Of a stretch of DNA of 64,000 bases, positions 13,041-26,866 are shown in pieces. Position 1 is the first letter of the stretch; each line of letters begins with the position of its first letter. The notes beneath the pieces are model-generated. The model ran no database searches, had not been told where the DNA came from, and saw nothing but the letters and a program-made list of their open reading frames with translations. The stretch spans positions 8,370,001 through 8,434,000 of the forward strand of contig JBHGNT010000007.1 of the NCBI GenBank assembly GCA_043228905.1, in the 5' to 3' direction. Source of the DNA: Azolla caroliniana. Taxonomy: Eukaryota > Polypodiophyta. The position numbers and the translations under genes are program-made.

Positions 13041-13332
13041 CATACACAGAGTGAATGAGTGGGTGAGTGATTGGGTCAGTTGGCCGGCGGCCTTTGGACA
13101 AAACCTTTGTTGGTCTGAGTTCCTTCAAGGATACATATACATATATATGTATGTAACTTATAAGTATGTATGTATCATACATACCCTTCTCACACATTCC
13201 CATCTTAACCGAGAGATATGCATACATGCATACTTAAAAATGTCCTTTTATATTTACCATATCAAGCTTGTCTCTCATCGCCCTTGCTTCTTCTCCTCTC
13301 CTCCGATTCAATCCGCGCATCTCCTGTTTGCT

Positions 13333-13353
13333 CCCCCCCCCCCCCCCCCCCCC
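13333..13353. repeat. Poly-C tract of 21 bases
   Basis: An uninterrupted run of 21 C lies in a pyrimidine-rich context. Such a tract may be length-variable and can form C-rich or G-rich strand structures. Confidence 0.9.
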
Positions 13354-13359
13354 ACTTCA

Positions 13360-16290
13360 TTCGACTATTTTGTGTCCGGTGCCGCATCTCATGTTTGCTC
13401 CCCACTTAATTCGACTGTGTTTGTGTCCCATGTAGTCGTCCTTTTCTTTTTGCGACTGACTGTGTTAAGTGAAATGGACCAATTTGCATATAGGAACGAA
13501 CATATGTTTTGCCATTTGTCCGTAGTGTGATTGAAAATTTCCCGTGATGCTCAGCTCCAGGTTAGTTATTCTGTAAGAAGGTGCGCGAGAATATGGCGTG
13601 GATTGAAACATATGGAATCGTTGTCATTCGATTGCATGTCATTCCTCACCCATTAGTTGGTTAAGAATGTTATCGTATGGTTATAAACCAGACTTAGGTG
13701 TGCTCCCTCCGCCAAAGTATCTAGGTCACCTTCCAGACTCGCTTCTTGTATGCACTTCCGAATGACTAACTCTCCATGAAACCAAACCCATGTTCTTTCA
13801 CTTGTTTTCTCGCCCACTTTTATTGATGATGTACATACATATTTCAGACAATTCGCCACTATGCATTTATTTTGATGTCATGCTCTATTTATTGCGAAAG
13901 CAAAGCAATGTTGTGAATATCATGTGAGGACATAACCTTGAGTTACCATTTTGCTGTTATTCGACGAAACAAGAGATAGAAAAAAAAAAAAAACATAGCA
14001 ACTTGTCATTTAAGATTGCAGATAAGGATGTGAAGGTGCACTTGAGCAGGCCTTTCTCGCTCGTCACATTGATTGGACTCGTTGATGGGTATACAATAGC
14101 AATTGAATGGGTCATTGTGAATTGTGCACCCTCGCAAGGAACAATGAGTATTTCTTAAGAAACAAATCACCCCTAATGAGGAGGTGGTGATGAAATGCAT
14201 GAGCCAACTCGTTCACTTATTTAAATATTTATACCAAAGCGAAAAGGATACTCGAAACCAATAGTGCTACAGAAGAAGGTGGAGTTATGATTGTGATAAA
14301 CAAGGAAAATGAATGTAAAGAGACGGATAGAGGTTTCTATGCGTCCCCTCTTGAATCATATCTACCCCATGACCCACCACTCGATCATTCAGGACTTTCA
14401 ATAAAAAGATAAAAAGCTAGTATCATTTTATTTCTAAAGCAAATCAACCGTAGTGGAGCATTGTCCAATAGTGACATCTAGCAAAGAGAAACAGTAGAAC
14501 GAAAAGAAACGACGAATCTTGAAATGATATGAAAAATATATATTGCTAAATGAGGCTTGAGGATGCATGGAGGATGTCTTCAATCGTTAGCAAAAGTGAG
14601 GTTGCGCACACCATTACAACGTATATAAAATATATGATTTACCTTAGTCTACACATAGTTTATTTCGATTCCAACACTAAATTAACATAGTTAGCTTACA
14701 ATAGCGATGTTTGATATGCTAACTCAATTGATTGAGATAGAGCAAAGATGGACGACGAGGAATCTTATTCAAATGTCTATAACCTTGTCAACACCCATGG
14801 TCATATGGAAGTTGCAACGGCACACCATCATCTATCGATATTGAATATACAAGCTCATTATAAAATAATGGTGGGATCTCTCCCCAACATGTTGGGGGAT
14901 ATTGTTTGTCACTAAAATTAGTATGAAATATCTTGACAACATGTTTTTTGTTGGGAATATTCCTTCATTCCTTAAACCATAATTGAGTTGTGTGCTTGTT
15001 GACGTTTGTTATACCTTGTTGTATGACTTGTCAATGGCTCACCTTATACCTTATTCTTTGTAAGAAGAAGGGGGGAAAAAACATATAATCTTTTCCATAT
15101 AGCGAACAATATATGAGTTCATTGCCTTTGTTTATCGATATTATAATAGGCGCACCAACACGTACACACACCAACTTGTTTTTAAATGCTTCGTGAACAT
15201 CTCGATGTCACATGCAAATATAATAGAGTCTTAGTAAGCAACATTATCCGTGCTTTTTGGCTCTCATTTATTCATGCAACTATGAGATTGCCATGATAGT
15301 CATGGTTCCCAATGGCTAAGCATATGCTCTCTTCTTTCGGAGCTCTATGCTCTATGCTCATGCGCACCAATATTAAATTCGTTCGAAGGCGAACTTGTGA
15401 TGATGATCTCTTGTAATTGAAGTTAAGTTAATCATATGGGTGGAATTCAAATAAGACACTCTACTAAAATGTTACATGATTTAAATATGGTTCCACGTGC
15501 TTACATATGTTAACATGCTATGATCGTGATATTGCAAAAGCTAGTTCACCTAAAATGCTTGACATTGAGTTCTTGAGAAGGCATACACCAAAATTCAATC
15601 TAAACAAGGGCTACAATTTTCTAAGACTCAAAATATGTATAAATCCATATGATTGTTTGTTCTTAGGGATCAACTGTAGGTAAAATGGTGAAGAGCTCCA
15701 AGAGTGCAACGTAATGTGAAGTTTGGATGGAACTTTATTGCTGAAACATTGAGCAACTTGTGATTACAAACGCGGAAACACTCAACTATCAATGGTTGCA
15801 GAACAACATTCCTTTGTACCCTTTGCATTTATTTCGTTGCATCACATTACCACAAAAAATTGTTGGGGCATTTAGTGTCCTCTAGACGAATCATGTATGG
15901 GAGATACATTTGAGTGGCTCGTTCAGCATGGATATTGTTTGTCATGTTTGGGTGGGGAATATGAATGGACATGTATCACATATGTTGATGGTGCGTGTTA
16001 GTTTCGGTGGCTTGTTCAACCATGAAGTTTGTGTCCAGGTGATGAGTGTGCATGAAGGAAACGTGTATCATACGCGTACTTGTTCGGGGCCAACCATGGG
16101 CTAGCAGTAGGACACAGACACGGACATGAACAACTTGTGGACAAGATAATATCAATGGGAGGTTCGGCTCACACACATATAGGGGGAGCCCTTGAAGCCG
16201 AAGGAGAAAGAAATGCATATGAGGAAATGGTGGCCATGGAGGGGTTTGGTTTTTTTGAGGTTGGTTTGGAATGGCCAGCCCAAAACTGAT
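13360..16290. other. Non-coding stretch, nothing recognised
   Basis: There are only short unrelated frames, the longest about 70 codons (for example 13653-13859 minus and 16080-16289 plus). None shows a conserved motif, and I found no consistent exon-intron chain on either strand. Confidence 0.55.
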
Positions 16291-16297
16291 ATAGGGT

Positions 16298-16298
<1 letters not shown>

Positions 16299-16330
<32 letters not shown>
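16299..16330. repeat. (AG)n microsatellite
   Basis: About sixteen uninterrupted AG units, followed by further GA-rich sequence to about 16450. Confidence 0.9.
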
Positions 16331-16331
<1 letters not shown>

Positions 16332-16459
16332 ACACAAAAAGAGACATTGAGATAATGATTGGGTGGGTGGCAGATGTTGATAGAGGTGGAAAGAGAGAGA
16401 GAGAGAGATGTGAAAGGCGGGAACTTAGAGAGAAAGAGAGAAAGAGAGGGGGACAGCTG

Positions 16460-17300
16460 GCACGTGCCCAAAAGTTTGAAAAAAAACATCAGTTCAAAAA
16501 AATCAGATACCCCTTTTTTTGTTTATTTCTTATTAGATACATACAATATGTGTTTAATTTACATAAACATGAATCTATTTACATATATTTAATTTTTGCT
16601 CATTTTCTAGTTTTAATCTATTTTCCCCCAAAAAACAAAAAAGAAGAAGAAAAGAACAAGGATTTCGATAATTTAAAATTTAAATAAACAATTGAGAGAG
16701 ACACAGAAACTTGAAATAATTTTTTCTTTTTAAAAACACGATCCGAAGAGATCAAAAAGTATTTCCCCCATTATTTTATTTCCTTTACATATTTATTTTT
16801 TATTGCATTAATGTGTGGGAATAGCTCTTCTTTTTTCAATGCCTTTTTGTTCTTTTTTAAATGTGAATAAAAATAAATGAATCAATAATAATAGTAATAA
16901 ACGTCGCCATCATCATCCAATGGCGTCAAAAAAAATGAAAAACAAACAGGGCTTTTTTTTACTGCGTTCCCGCTTTTTTTAAAATAATAATTTCTGCTTC
17001 ATTTTCAAAAAACAAAAACAAAACAAGAAGGGCTCTCATTTTGTTTTTTTCCCTATTCATGTATGTACATACATATATATATTTCTAGTGTTTATTATTT
17101 ATTTATTTATTTATCTATTTATATATATTATCCGCTATTCGGTCGTCCTGGCCACCACCACTATGTGGACCAATTGGGACGAACGAGACAGTGTGAAACC
17201 GTTCAAGAGCTGTTTCCCACGATTACCAATCCAATGTGAAAAAACCCCAACTTCCAAGGGCGCTTAATCTCAGTGCATCGCTTAGAGAACTCTATCGACA
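16460..17300. other. A/T-rich homopolymer-laden stretch, no gene
   Basis: Many runs of six or more A or T and a (TTTA)n stretch around 17095-17125. No coding signal on either strand. Confidence 0.6.

Positions 17301-17307
<7 letters not shown>

Positions 17308-17356
<49 letters not shown>
17308..17356. repeat. (TC)n microsatellite
   Basis: About 24 uninterrupted TC units. The leucine/serine-rich plus-strand frame across it is an artefact. Confidence 0.9.
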
Positions 17357-17359
<3 letters not shown>

Positions 17360-17399
17360 TATGTATGACCATAATGTGGCATTGTGGTATATTCACTTA

Positions 17400-20300
17400 C
17401 CTATATTGCTTTTCGATTTGCTAGGACAGCTTAAGACTTACACATGTTAACTATCTATTACATCCCTGTGAAGGATTGGTTACGAAGGCATTATATGATA
17501 CCCTTGGGAATATGTGGACTTTTCATGTTTATATGTTCAATTTGATCTTCTTGTGTTACCTTGTTTGTGGTCTTTCTTAGGACAAATGTCGATATTGCGC
17601 GACAGAGCCATTTATGCGGCACCCCCTTGAAATAAATATATTACACCGAAAGCAAACCTTCCTGAGTGAATGATGTCAAAGAGGATTGTCCATTACCATG
17701 GCTTCTCTACTCAGCCTAGGGGCACTCCTCGTGCTTTCGCACTTGTGTTTTCTAGGCCAAGCTTTGATACATCTAAGCTCAACCAATCAATTTAAAAAGT
17801 GAAGCCATTTCTTCATTTGTAAAGAAACATTAATTTCGTTGTGGTTAATAAATATGTGCGATCACATTTTATTTGTGTGTGGATGTGAAGTGACATCATG
17901 TCACATGATATTGTACTCAATGTATAGAAACATAACATTTGCCCATCATGATCGTTTCTTTCTTTTAGTTCGTTCTAATTCGAAAAATAATTGCATCACT
18001 CTCAAAGCTAATGTGCGTTGACCTAAACGTGGTTATCTTGATGCTTTGGGTGTTTACATGTAATGATGGTCGTTATGGTTGCTTAGTTGTTGTTCCTCAT
18101 GCATTCAAGTATCGCATCTAGAACTCCAACCATTAGGCATGGAGGCTTTGATGGAGGCCACGGCCCACAACAATCTTCTAGCTACCATTAGTTGTCTAAG
18201 ATGGAGAATTTTGATGTGTTTGTCAAATCCCTTGATGTCCAACCTCATATACACTTGCACTCAAACATCTTTTACCATCGTAGTAATATAATGAGGACAT
18301 GTATGGCGAAAACTAGGGCGATATACCCTTATATTATTCTTCCACGAGACAATTTACAATTAGCCTCAGCATGACATACGACCATGCTTTATGTCACCCA
18401 AAATTTTGAGAAAATATTGTGCAACATCTTGTATCACAAGCTTTTATTGGTTGATGTACTGAACGTGCATTATTCAAAAGTTAAACACCGATGCAAGTCT
18501 TCAAAATAACAACTTTATGAAGCTCACTAAGTTTGACCAAGAATGGAGCTCGCGAACTTTTAATAATCGAGACGCATGTTTGCTGCACATGGGGATAGGG
18601 TGTGTGACTTTGTCCGGAGAAGAAATATCTGAGTTTTAGTGTAATTCACACTTACAATGGAAATCACTTTCAAAGCGACGAAACCGAAGGTACATACACC
18701 TCGAAAATTTTGATATGTTCAAGAAAGCAAAAAGAAAAACAAACCTTCAATTGTCGAGATGTTTGTTAAAATCAATCGCATCAATATATTTATATGAATC
18801 TTTATTACCTTTTGGTAAAAAAACGGTATTTTTGGAGCACTTGATAGGGTGCCAACAATAAAGATGACAATCACATGAGGGTGGAGTCCAACTCATGAAT
18901 TCATGATGACTTTAATGCATTGTGTAGGAACATAATCAAAATATGTGTTAGATGAAATTCTTTACCCTGGTAACTCGACCCAATCCTCGAATTGAATGAA
19001 TGAAATGTGTGGGTGGTGGCCTTATCTAATCACATTAGAACATTGGAATCTCTCCTTTTTCATTAATCCTTCACACAGAAGAAAATAATTTACGAATACG
19101 ATTTGGTCTTATCCTAATAATGTGGGAAATGTCAAGAGCAAGACAGCGCGGTGGAAAGATGAAGCCAACATAAAACACATGAAACAAGCGAAAGAAAGAG
19201 CATGGGAATTTATAAGAAATAGAAAACCTTGACAAAGAGAGGATAAAAAATAAAAGAACATAGGGTAGGATTAGCGACCCACGTTATCGTGAAAATGATT
19301 TTATTAAGATTGGGAATTAATTATAGGTCAATGCGCTACATGCAAAACCGATTCCGAATTGTTCATTTGTATTGTATTTTTAATATGCGTATCTATAACT
19401 GTCCATAACACCCACATATTCCTCCGTGCACTCAAGCATACCATGAGGAACTATAAGCATTTACTTGGCCCAAATATATGGTGCTATAGATGCCAATATG
19501 CAAATCATAATGAAGATATGAAGTTGAACCACATCCATGGCAAAGAGAGATGATATCAAGAACACATAAGCACAAACACGTCTATCGATAAAAAGCAAAA
19601 CCTTAGAGGGAGGGAGGGAGGGAGGGGTGTAGGTCAATTGGTAAAGGTTGTTTGGCAAAACAAGAAATCATGCTTTCAACCCCTACATATTATAGAGCCA
19701 TGTTGCAAAATAGTGGCAAAACACAAAGGGATTGAAACTTTGCATCTTCAACTAGACTAAGGAGGTGATAAGTGAATCACAATGCTAAAGAAATTGATTG
19801 ATGAATATGTCATTCGAGAGTCCATGTTGTGGTTAGGAGAATTGTGTATGGATAGTTTGACACTACTTGCAAGAAGTCAAGAATGAGGATAAATTATGTA
19901 GTTAACAAAAGCCCTAAGAACATCATAGGGACCGTATGGTCACGTGTTCACAACCCTAATTCTTCATTGCCATTATTAATTACTTGTGCACTAATACATA
20001 GGGTAAAACACATACATTTCGTGTATTTTTCATAAATGTGCCAATATGATTTATTATAAAGCTTAGTGGAGTGAACAATCATATATGCTTCATATCATAA
20101 AGTAAAGTGCTTCTTGTACTTGAGCTTTTAATCAGAGAGATTGGTGGGGGAGGGGGAGGAAGGGGTCTTGAAGGTATAGTTCCATGATTGTCGAATGGAT
20201 GTACATATGGGATAGATGAGAGTTGAAAATATGGGAAAAGAAAACTTAAAGACAACGGAGGGCAGATCGTTACAATAGAGTGTGATATATAGACTTGCAA

Positions 20301-22730
20301 ACTTGTTTAGGGCAAAACATGCATAATTGATGATTTTCCTCCCCAATGTCCCACCAATGTCCCAATGCATTGTCTCAAATTGATGTGAATGTGGATAAGT
20401 CATATGGAAACAATGGTGTGGATCGTGGACAGAGGAACATGTTTTAACATGAATGGGCGAGTATTGCCCCGTTAGAGACAAATATGTTTTTTGTAGTTTG
20501 GTGCAACAAATGTAATGCAACGAATGATACATGATCCTCCACAACTCTCTCATGTTCTAATACATTGACTTTGTAAAGAGCCTCAATCACTCAGGGATCT
20601 ATCAAGGCATCATGAAGCAAGTTCAACACATTCCATATTTCATACTGCTTCTACATATCTTGCATCCACCTAGAAGTGAATGTTTTGCTTGTGTATATGT
20701 CTTTTAAACATTTTCACTTGCTTCCCATGCATGTATGTGTCTATACCTTGATTTGAAAAAGTCTATAAGAAAACTATTTTGATCATGTTCAAACTCTTCC
20801 CCGTGTGGGTTGGAGATCCCACCAATCCCATATATAAGCATTGGAGTCATCAAAGGATCAAACACGTAATTCTTGAGAGCCTATCACTTGATTTCTTATA
20901 TAGATACATTCTCAAATGCATATTATTCCCTCTTTCTAGCCTATTTGCCACGAGGAGCACATATATTTTATATACAATTGGAGGGTGTCACAAGGCCAAT
21001 GCATTTGTTTCAAGTGGCTCCTTATTGTAAATGATGCATGTTGATCCTTATCAAGACCAAGAGTCTTCACAAGTAGAAGCTTTGTTAGAGAGAGGCTATA
21101 GCTTTACACACATTGCCATTATATTTGCATAACATCACAATAAGTTATTTTAGGCTTCTTTTGTTGATTGTATTTTTTAGATGTTAAGATAACCTAGACT
21201 CTGAAGTTAAAGAGTGATTCTAAGCATCATGAAAGCCTTTCACATGTGAATGACTTGTGGTCTTCCATGTACATTTGATCATTGGTAATAATATAATTTC
21301 ACCAAAACCAACTGTACTATTGTACAATTCTTCACATTGCCAATTGATGCATGTGAAATGTACACACTAATATATCTGGTTATTGCCGTAGAAGAAACAT
21401 GGCTATGATAATATTTTATGACATACGGTCGATGGGCTGTTTAATATTTTGGGTTGTGTGCAAACATTACACGAGGTACCTCAAAATATTCAAAGCGGTG
21501 ACCTATAATATTGTCAATGACACTTTCACCATGAAGAAGAGATGTGAAGAAGAATAAGTTGGAAAATATCATGTTTTAATGCTAAACGCAAACACAATGC
21601 TCCCATGACCAAATATTGAAGCATTTGATTAGAATTTGAATATTGATTTAGAACAAGTTGTTAAATCTAACCAATAAATCTATTTGTAATTATGATAAGA
21701 TGCAATTTCTAAAATTTCAACATTTTTATGGCGATCACAATGCACATTGATCGGGCACAATTGTTAATGTTGAGCAATTAATGTGTATTCTTTTAGTATT
21801 AAATACACAAACATGTCTGTATTTACTCATTAAACAAGGGAATTGGGTGACTGATGCTTTAGTTTGGATATTATGCATTTGCTCATCGTGTGTGTTAGTC
21901 ATGCTTTTTGTGATTGTGAGAATTCCAATATTTGGGTATCTCATTTCAAACAATGGCATTAGAGTCACTGGTTTCATCTACACTTCCATGCCACATTAAC
22001 CATGGGAAATTTTTGAATATGCACAACTCTTATTAACTTTCTCGTTATGTTATAATTGTCCAATTGACATTGAGCCTTTGACTTGCTAATTAATACACTT
22101 TGGACTCAATTTTAGGCTTTCTAGTATTTTGAAATAATCCAAAAAGGATTCTTTCTTTCAACTCATAACAAATAGGCTTCATTGGGCAACTTTTGGAGTT
22201 GTAATTTGGAGGGAAAGTTATCTCTTTTAGACCACAACTCTAAATTGAGCCAGCCTTGGTGTTTGTGAATCTTCTCATGTTATATGGTATTGACAACATC
22301 TTAAAATCTTTGGCCACTCTCAATGGAGAAGTACATCAATGACACTACATGACACTCAATACAAGGCCCAACTTGGGGCTAAAACTTTTTAATTTAGGGA
22401 AACAAGATTCCGCACATATTATAGCGATTGTGTGAGTTCGTTGATACATCCATATTGATTAAAGATGGAGCCTATAGGCGATAATGCCCTTACTTTTCAC
22501 TATATTACATAGCATCCATAAAGAAATGATTGGAAATGACCAACTACTCGATGACTTTAAGTCAATTCCCCATTAATTATTGTAAACATGAAGGAAACTA
22601 CCTATGGTTATGTGCTATCACAAGCAAACATTCGGTGATGGATCCTAATTAAATATCTAAGGCCATGTCAATCACACAATCATTTTAGTGAAAACAATAT
22701 GATGCGATTGTATTCATTTGGTCAAACCTC
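17400..22730. other. AT-rich intergenic sequence, no gene recognised
   Basis: I found no family motif, no ordered exon chain and no LTR boundary. Open frames stay below about 140 codons and lack composition typical of protein. A tRNA-derived fragment near 19.65 kb is listed separately. Confidence 0.55.
19625..19690 (+). repeat. Possible tRNA-derived (SINE-like) fragment
   Basis: GTAGGTCAATTGGTAAAG (19629-19646) resembles an A box. TGCTTTCAACCCC (19671-19683) is a degenerate B box at a plausible distance. It is preceded by (GGGA)n. The similarity is weak. Confidence 0.3.
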
Positions 22731-22738
22731 CCTTCTGA

Positions 22739-22780
22739 CACATGTGTGTGTGTGCGCGCGCACACACACACACACACACA
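22739..22780. repeat. 42-bp alternating pyrimidine-purine tract (TG)n(CG)n(CA)n
   Basis: Every base alternates pyrimidine and purine for 42 bases. About six TG, then three CG, then about ten CA units make the tract nearly self-complementary. Such sequence can adopt Z-DNA or extrude a hairpin. Confidence 0.9.
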
Positions 22781-22789
22781 TTGGTGGTG

Positions 22790-25140
22790 GTGTATAAGGG
22801 GAAAGAAAAAGTTTGGAATTAAGCATGTTATTGTTAGCTTATGCAACATGGCAAATGTCAATTCATTGGAGTAGAAGACATACATTTTTTCCCATAAGTG
22901 ATGAAGAAAGGTAAACGGTAAGGGAAAGCCTACATGACAAAATTGATGGATTCAGTGAAATATGAAAATGGATTATACATCATTATGGTTAAAAGCAATT
23001 AAAGAAATCCATCTTTGGATGAGACAATTCTATTAGGGTTGTGTGGGGCATAGTTTGACACTAAGAGAGTCAAATTGCATTTGAATTTATCAAAAGCTCC
23101 CTCAATCTATATATAGTAGATGGGAATGGGAATGAAAATATTATAAAAGAAAATTGGGCTGCATTTGAATAAAATATACGTAAATTTGACTCTTTTCACT
23201 TCATTGTAGTCAATTTGGCTCAATTGAACACTAATGCGTCATGTGGAAAAGCCATAGATGATTATTCTAGGGAAAGTTGATGGATACTTTAAGATGTATT
23301 GATTGAAGTTTATGACAATTAGAATTGTGGGTCGCTCAATCGATTATGGAATGTGGTGCATCATTTTCAAATTGCCAAAGAAGGAATTCAACTTGGTGTG
23401 TGCTTAAGCAAGAAAATGAAAGCCAATATCATTTTTTTGTTGATGAGATACGACTTCATTTTCTATTTGAACAAGTAGAATGTTATAACCAATTGTGTGG
23501 CCAATGTGTGCAACCTTTGTTTCATGTGAAGTTTTATTGATTGTGTTACATCAAATTTGATCAAAAGACGAAATTATTTAGAAATTATTTAGAGTGACTT
23601 GCAATAAAGTTGATGCATTTGGAGTTGCGTCAATAACATTAAGGATGCATCCATCCAATACACACAAAACAAATATTGCAAAAGTTTATAATGAATAAAA
23701 TTCTTGATTTACACACACACTTTAACTTGTATTGAGGGTCCAACTTATTACCAATAGGAGTTGTTGAGAGTGCCATGGGGATATGAATCCAAGCATTAGT
23801 GAGTGAGCAAGCACGCAAGAGCCCCCTTGCAATATTGTATGTATCATATATACTGTGCAAACATGTAACAGTTCCCATCATGAATCAATATCCCCCACCT
23901 TCTTGACTATCGTAAAGCCATCTAATGCCCAACTAAATTGGGAATGATGCAAAAGGTTGCTTCTTATAAAGAACTAAAGAATATAGTTTCAATGCAACAT
24001 AATAGATTTAAGTAAGATATGTTATGACTTATGTGTGTATGTGTGTGAGAGAGTTTTATTATTGTCCTTGAGGTAACCAAAATTGAATCATTTTGATAGA
24101 GTTTGTGTCAGATTGAGTAGTGACTTTTGATGTTCAAGATTTTTTTTAATGAACATTGCAATCAAGAGTGCACATTATGATTGTACGAGGAATTATGAAG
24201 GGGAGTGGACCATATTGATGATTTGTGGAAAGCTAACTCAAACATGGTCAAATTTAGGGCATTGTATCAATGTGATACTCTAAGTCCCATGCTCGTACAA
24301 GGCAAAATATGCATAGTCAACAAGTCTCCTAACTTGTGCCCGAATGGCCCATCTCACATTGAAGAGAATGTAAGCTAAGTCGTATTGAAGCAATAATGAT
24401 GCAAAAGGCAATCAAAGGGATGGGTTCTAACATGTATTGTTAATCAAATCCTAATAAGCTATTTAAAAAACCCTTTATATAGAATGGGTGCCCTAATTGA
24501 TTTGGCATTATCTTCTCATTATTTGCCATGATGGGATTGGGTGGGATATGATATATCCTTTATATTGAACACATTGATTATTCTCTTACAAATGACAAGC
24601 GTGGTTACATTCTTATGATAAAGGTATGACAAGGAAGATGGTCTTTTTAATGCACACATGGGCGTCACCAACTCACCACATGTGTGTTCACATAAAATGT
24701 CAATGATTGAGCTTGTTATCTTAACATGCCCCACCATGCTTAATTATGCTATATTGTATTAGGCCGATCAGTAGGGATTATCGCTTCTTGCTTTTGCATG
24801 CCCCCTCAGGCTCGGAAAATCAAGTAGACATAAATCGGTTGTAGTCAAAAAAATTGTCCAAGCTTGTCCACTCCAAGTGCTTTGATGTATATATCCATTG
24901 TTTGGTTATTGGTTCATATAAGTTGGAGATTGATGTCTCTAACTACAATTCACACTCCAATGCTGTGGTAATTATTATGAATGTGCTCCTTCTCCCAAGT
25001 GGCATCACACATAATTTAATTCAATCACTTAATTTTCAATTCATGTTTTTGTTTAGACATCAAATGCTTAGTTGAAGCTTTACAATATTTTATGGAAAAT
25101 GATGCAAAATTCTATGCAACAAAGGAAATCTTACCCTTAA
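22790..25140. other. Intergenic stretch, nothing recognised
   Basis: Only short frames without motifs are present. No splice-consistent gene model could be assembled. Confidence 0.55.
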
Positions 25141-25179
25141 ATTGTTCGTTCCTAGGGTTTCAGATTGGCATGAGGGAGC

Positions 25180-25320
25180 CCTAAAATGACCCTGGATTCC
25201 TTATTCTACTAGGGACCCCTACATTGTCCATGGGTTCCCTTTTCGAACCTAGGGACCCCCCTACATCTTCCATAGGTTGTTTATTTCCTAATCAGACCTA
25301 GGGATGATCCTAAGTTGGCT
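25180..25320. repeat. Imperfect short tandem repeat of a CTAGGGACCCCYAC motif
   Basis: The motif (ac)ctagggaccccctacat followed by a variable tail recurs at about 25217 and 25249, with decayed versions nearby. The array lies directly before the Cop1 LTR. Confidence 0.4.
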
Positions 25321-25355
25321 AGGACAATTCAAGAAATTGATCCTAGTTAAGGCCA

Positions 25356-25753
25356 TGTTGAGCGAGCAAGCTCAACATGGGTCGGACCGGCTAGACCAGC
25401 AGGTAGGCTAGACCAGAATCGATCCGGTTGGCTAGGCTGTATACTGGATCTAGATCCGGCTTAACATGGGTTTTGGACCAGATGCCGGATCTGAATAACA
25501 GACCGGATGTCGGATCCGAATCGGATGACAGAGCGTTCCGGAATGCCACAAGTGCCGATTAGACCTATCCTAGGAAATATGCCTAATATAGGCAGTTAGT
25601 GTTAGAGGCTCTTTTATGAGCATTGGAGTACTTGTCAGTACTTCTGTTAGTCCTTTTGAGGACATGTATAAATAGTGCTCATTGGGCACATTGTATGTAA
25701 TTGAGTACTGAACATTTTGTAATAGCATTGCTCTGTTGTCTGCTCTCACTCAG

Positions 25754-25790
<37 letters not shown>

Positions 25791-25880
25791 CTTTGCGTTT
25801 ACCTAATTGTAGTACTTCCGGATAATCGGCTATGTACTTTGTGTCTTCCGCATACGCTTTCGCACTTATCTCGTTTTACA
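25356..25880 (+). mobile_element. Cop1 5' LTR (Ty1/copia), 525 bp
   Basis: It starts TGTTGAGC and ends TTTTACA, immediately followed by a primer-binding site. The first 21 bases form a short inverted repeat (TGTTGAGC and GCTCAACA). Its middle (gcattggagtactt, then cagtacttctgttag) aligns with the Cop3 LTR at 47345-47361 and 59393-59420, so both belong to one family. It carries a (TC)n(AC)n microsatellite at 25754-25789. Confidence 0.85.
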
Positions 25881-25897
25881 TGGTATCAGAGTGTGAG
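25881..25897 (+). other. Cop1 primer-binding site, tRNA-iMet type
   Basis: TGGTATCAGAGTGTGAG directly follows the LTR. TGGTATCAGAGC is the usual initiator-tRNA-Met primer site of plant copia elements; here the twelfth base is T instead of C. Confidence 0.85.
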
Positions 25898-25973
25898 GGT
25901 CAAGAACCCTCTGTAGCCAACCGAAAAGCAAAGACTACACAGAGACATCCCTTCTTCCTGAACAATAGGAACA

Positions 25974-26165
25974 TGGATAGAGGATGGGAAGCTCACTTCC
26001 GATGGAGAAGCTCGATAGGAGCAACTTCGCATCTTGGTCGTACCAGATGCACTAGTACCTGCTGAGGCATGGGTACTGGAGTTATGTCAAAGGAGTGAAC
26101 GATGCAGCGCCGGATGTGACACACATGGACTTTCCGGCCTAGGATTAAGCATCAAGCAAAGTTAT
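25974..26165 (+). pseudogene. gag: Cop1 gag, N-terminal remnant
   Basis: Starting at ATG 25974, the sequence matches the Cop3 gag N terminus (SLP-EKLDRSN, H-YLL-GY-SYV-GVNDA, DFPA) once a frameshift near its beginning is allowed. It has three in-frame stops at the places where the family has Gln or Trp. It is cut at 26165 by a gypsy LTR fragment. The rest of the element is probably the copia piece at 33988-37085, whose sequence resumes about 60 residues further into the same gag. Confidence 0.8.
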
Positions 26166-26239
26166 TGTTACGGGCATGACCATATAATATCCCATGGTGA
26201 GAATTTACCGTACTATTCTATACACGTGGATAAGTGTGA
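26166..26239 (+). mobile_element. Gypsy LTR fragment (Gyp1 family), 5' end
   Basis: It starts TGTTACGGGCATGACC and matches, in opposite orientation, the starts of the LTR copies ending at 32937 and 33395. It is interrupted after 73 bases by Cop2. The LTR appears to resume at 32592, with about 30 bases (ctattctatacacg to gtgtgagg) present on both sides of Cop2. Confidence 0.8.
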
Positions 26240-26312
26240 GGGGGACAAGGCCGTCAATGCGGAAGTGCAAGCAACATTCTGTTTGAAGAAAAACGTGTGT
26301 ATGTGCATATGC

Positions 26313-26405
<93 letters not shown>

Positions 26406-26590
26406 ATCGTTATATTCCAATAGCAACAGTTACAAAGAATGACAACCAACCTTTTCTAAAGGTTACAAAGTCACTTTATATAGTGATTGTCCTAGGGCAA
26501 CTGCCCTTTATGCTATTTATAGAAATAGCCCAAACTTGGGTTGTCCAAAGGGATAGTGTGAATACGGCCATTATACACTCGTATTTGACA
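26240..26590 (-). mobile_element. Cop2 3' LTR
   Basis: On the minus strand it begins TGTCAAATACGAG at 26590, preceded by a purine-rich CAAGGGAG. It contains a TATA-like CTATATAAAG and an uninterrupted (GA/TC)n tract of about 80 bases (26319-26400). The distal end seen in the other LTR (CCCCAGCA) is replaced here by gypsy LTR sequence, so the last few bases are lost. Confidence 0.85.
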
Positions 26591-26866
26591 CTCCCTTGTA
26601 ATGGACGTATACATGGGTTATCTAGAAAAGGAAATTACAGGTATATACAAGGTTTATCGAACAGATCGGTTTTGTTAGAATCGGCAAGATCCGAAGACAG
26701 AAGACCGAACCGGTCGGGTCGGAATAGCTGAAGCCGATCCTCAAAGAACCGATGTCGGTGGTCCGAAACCATCCTGTGCTGTGTGTCCGACTTTAACTGG
26801 ACCGATTTTTCGTTACGCCCATCTGGTGCCGAAGGGACTAGAAATGATCCGTCGAAAGACACTTGA

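Noticed and set aside
12627-13227. Several overlapping frames of 65-139 codons on both strands
   Set aside because: All are translations of (CT)n, (GA)n, (GT)n and (CA)n tracts; no real protein composition or motif.
13653-13859. 68-codon minus-strand frame as a small gene
   Set aside because: No motif, no neighbouring exons, surrounded by AT-rich stop-dense sequence.
15910-16289. Two plus-strand frames of 64-69 codons with His/Gly-rich sequence
   Set aside because: No recognisable family, different frames, no splice sites that join them convincingly.
26205-26449. Leu/Ser-only and Arg/Glu-only frames
   Set aside because: They come from the (GA)n tract of the Cop2 LTR; the same occurs at 32093-32452.
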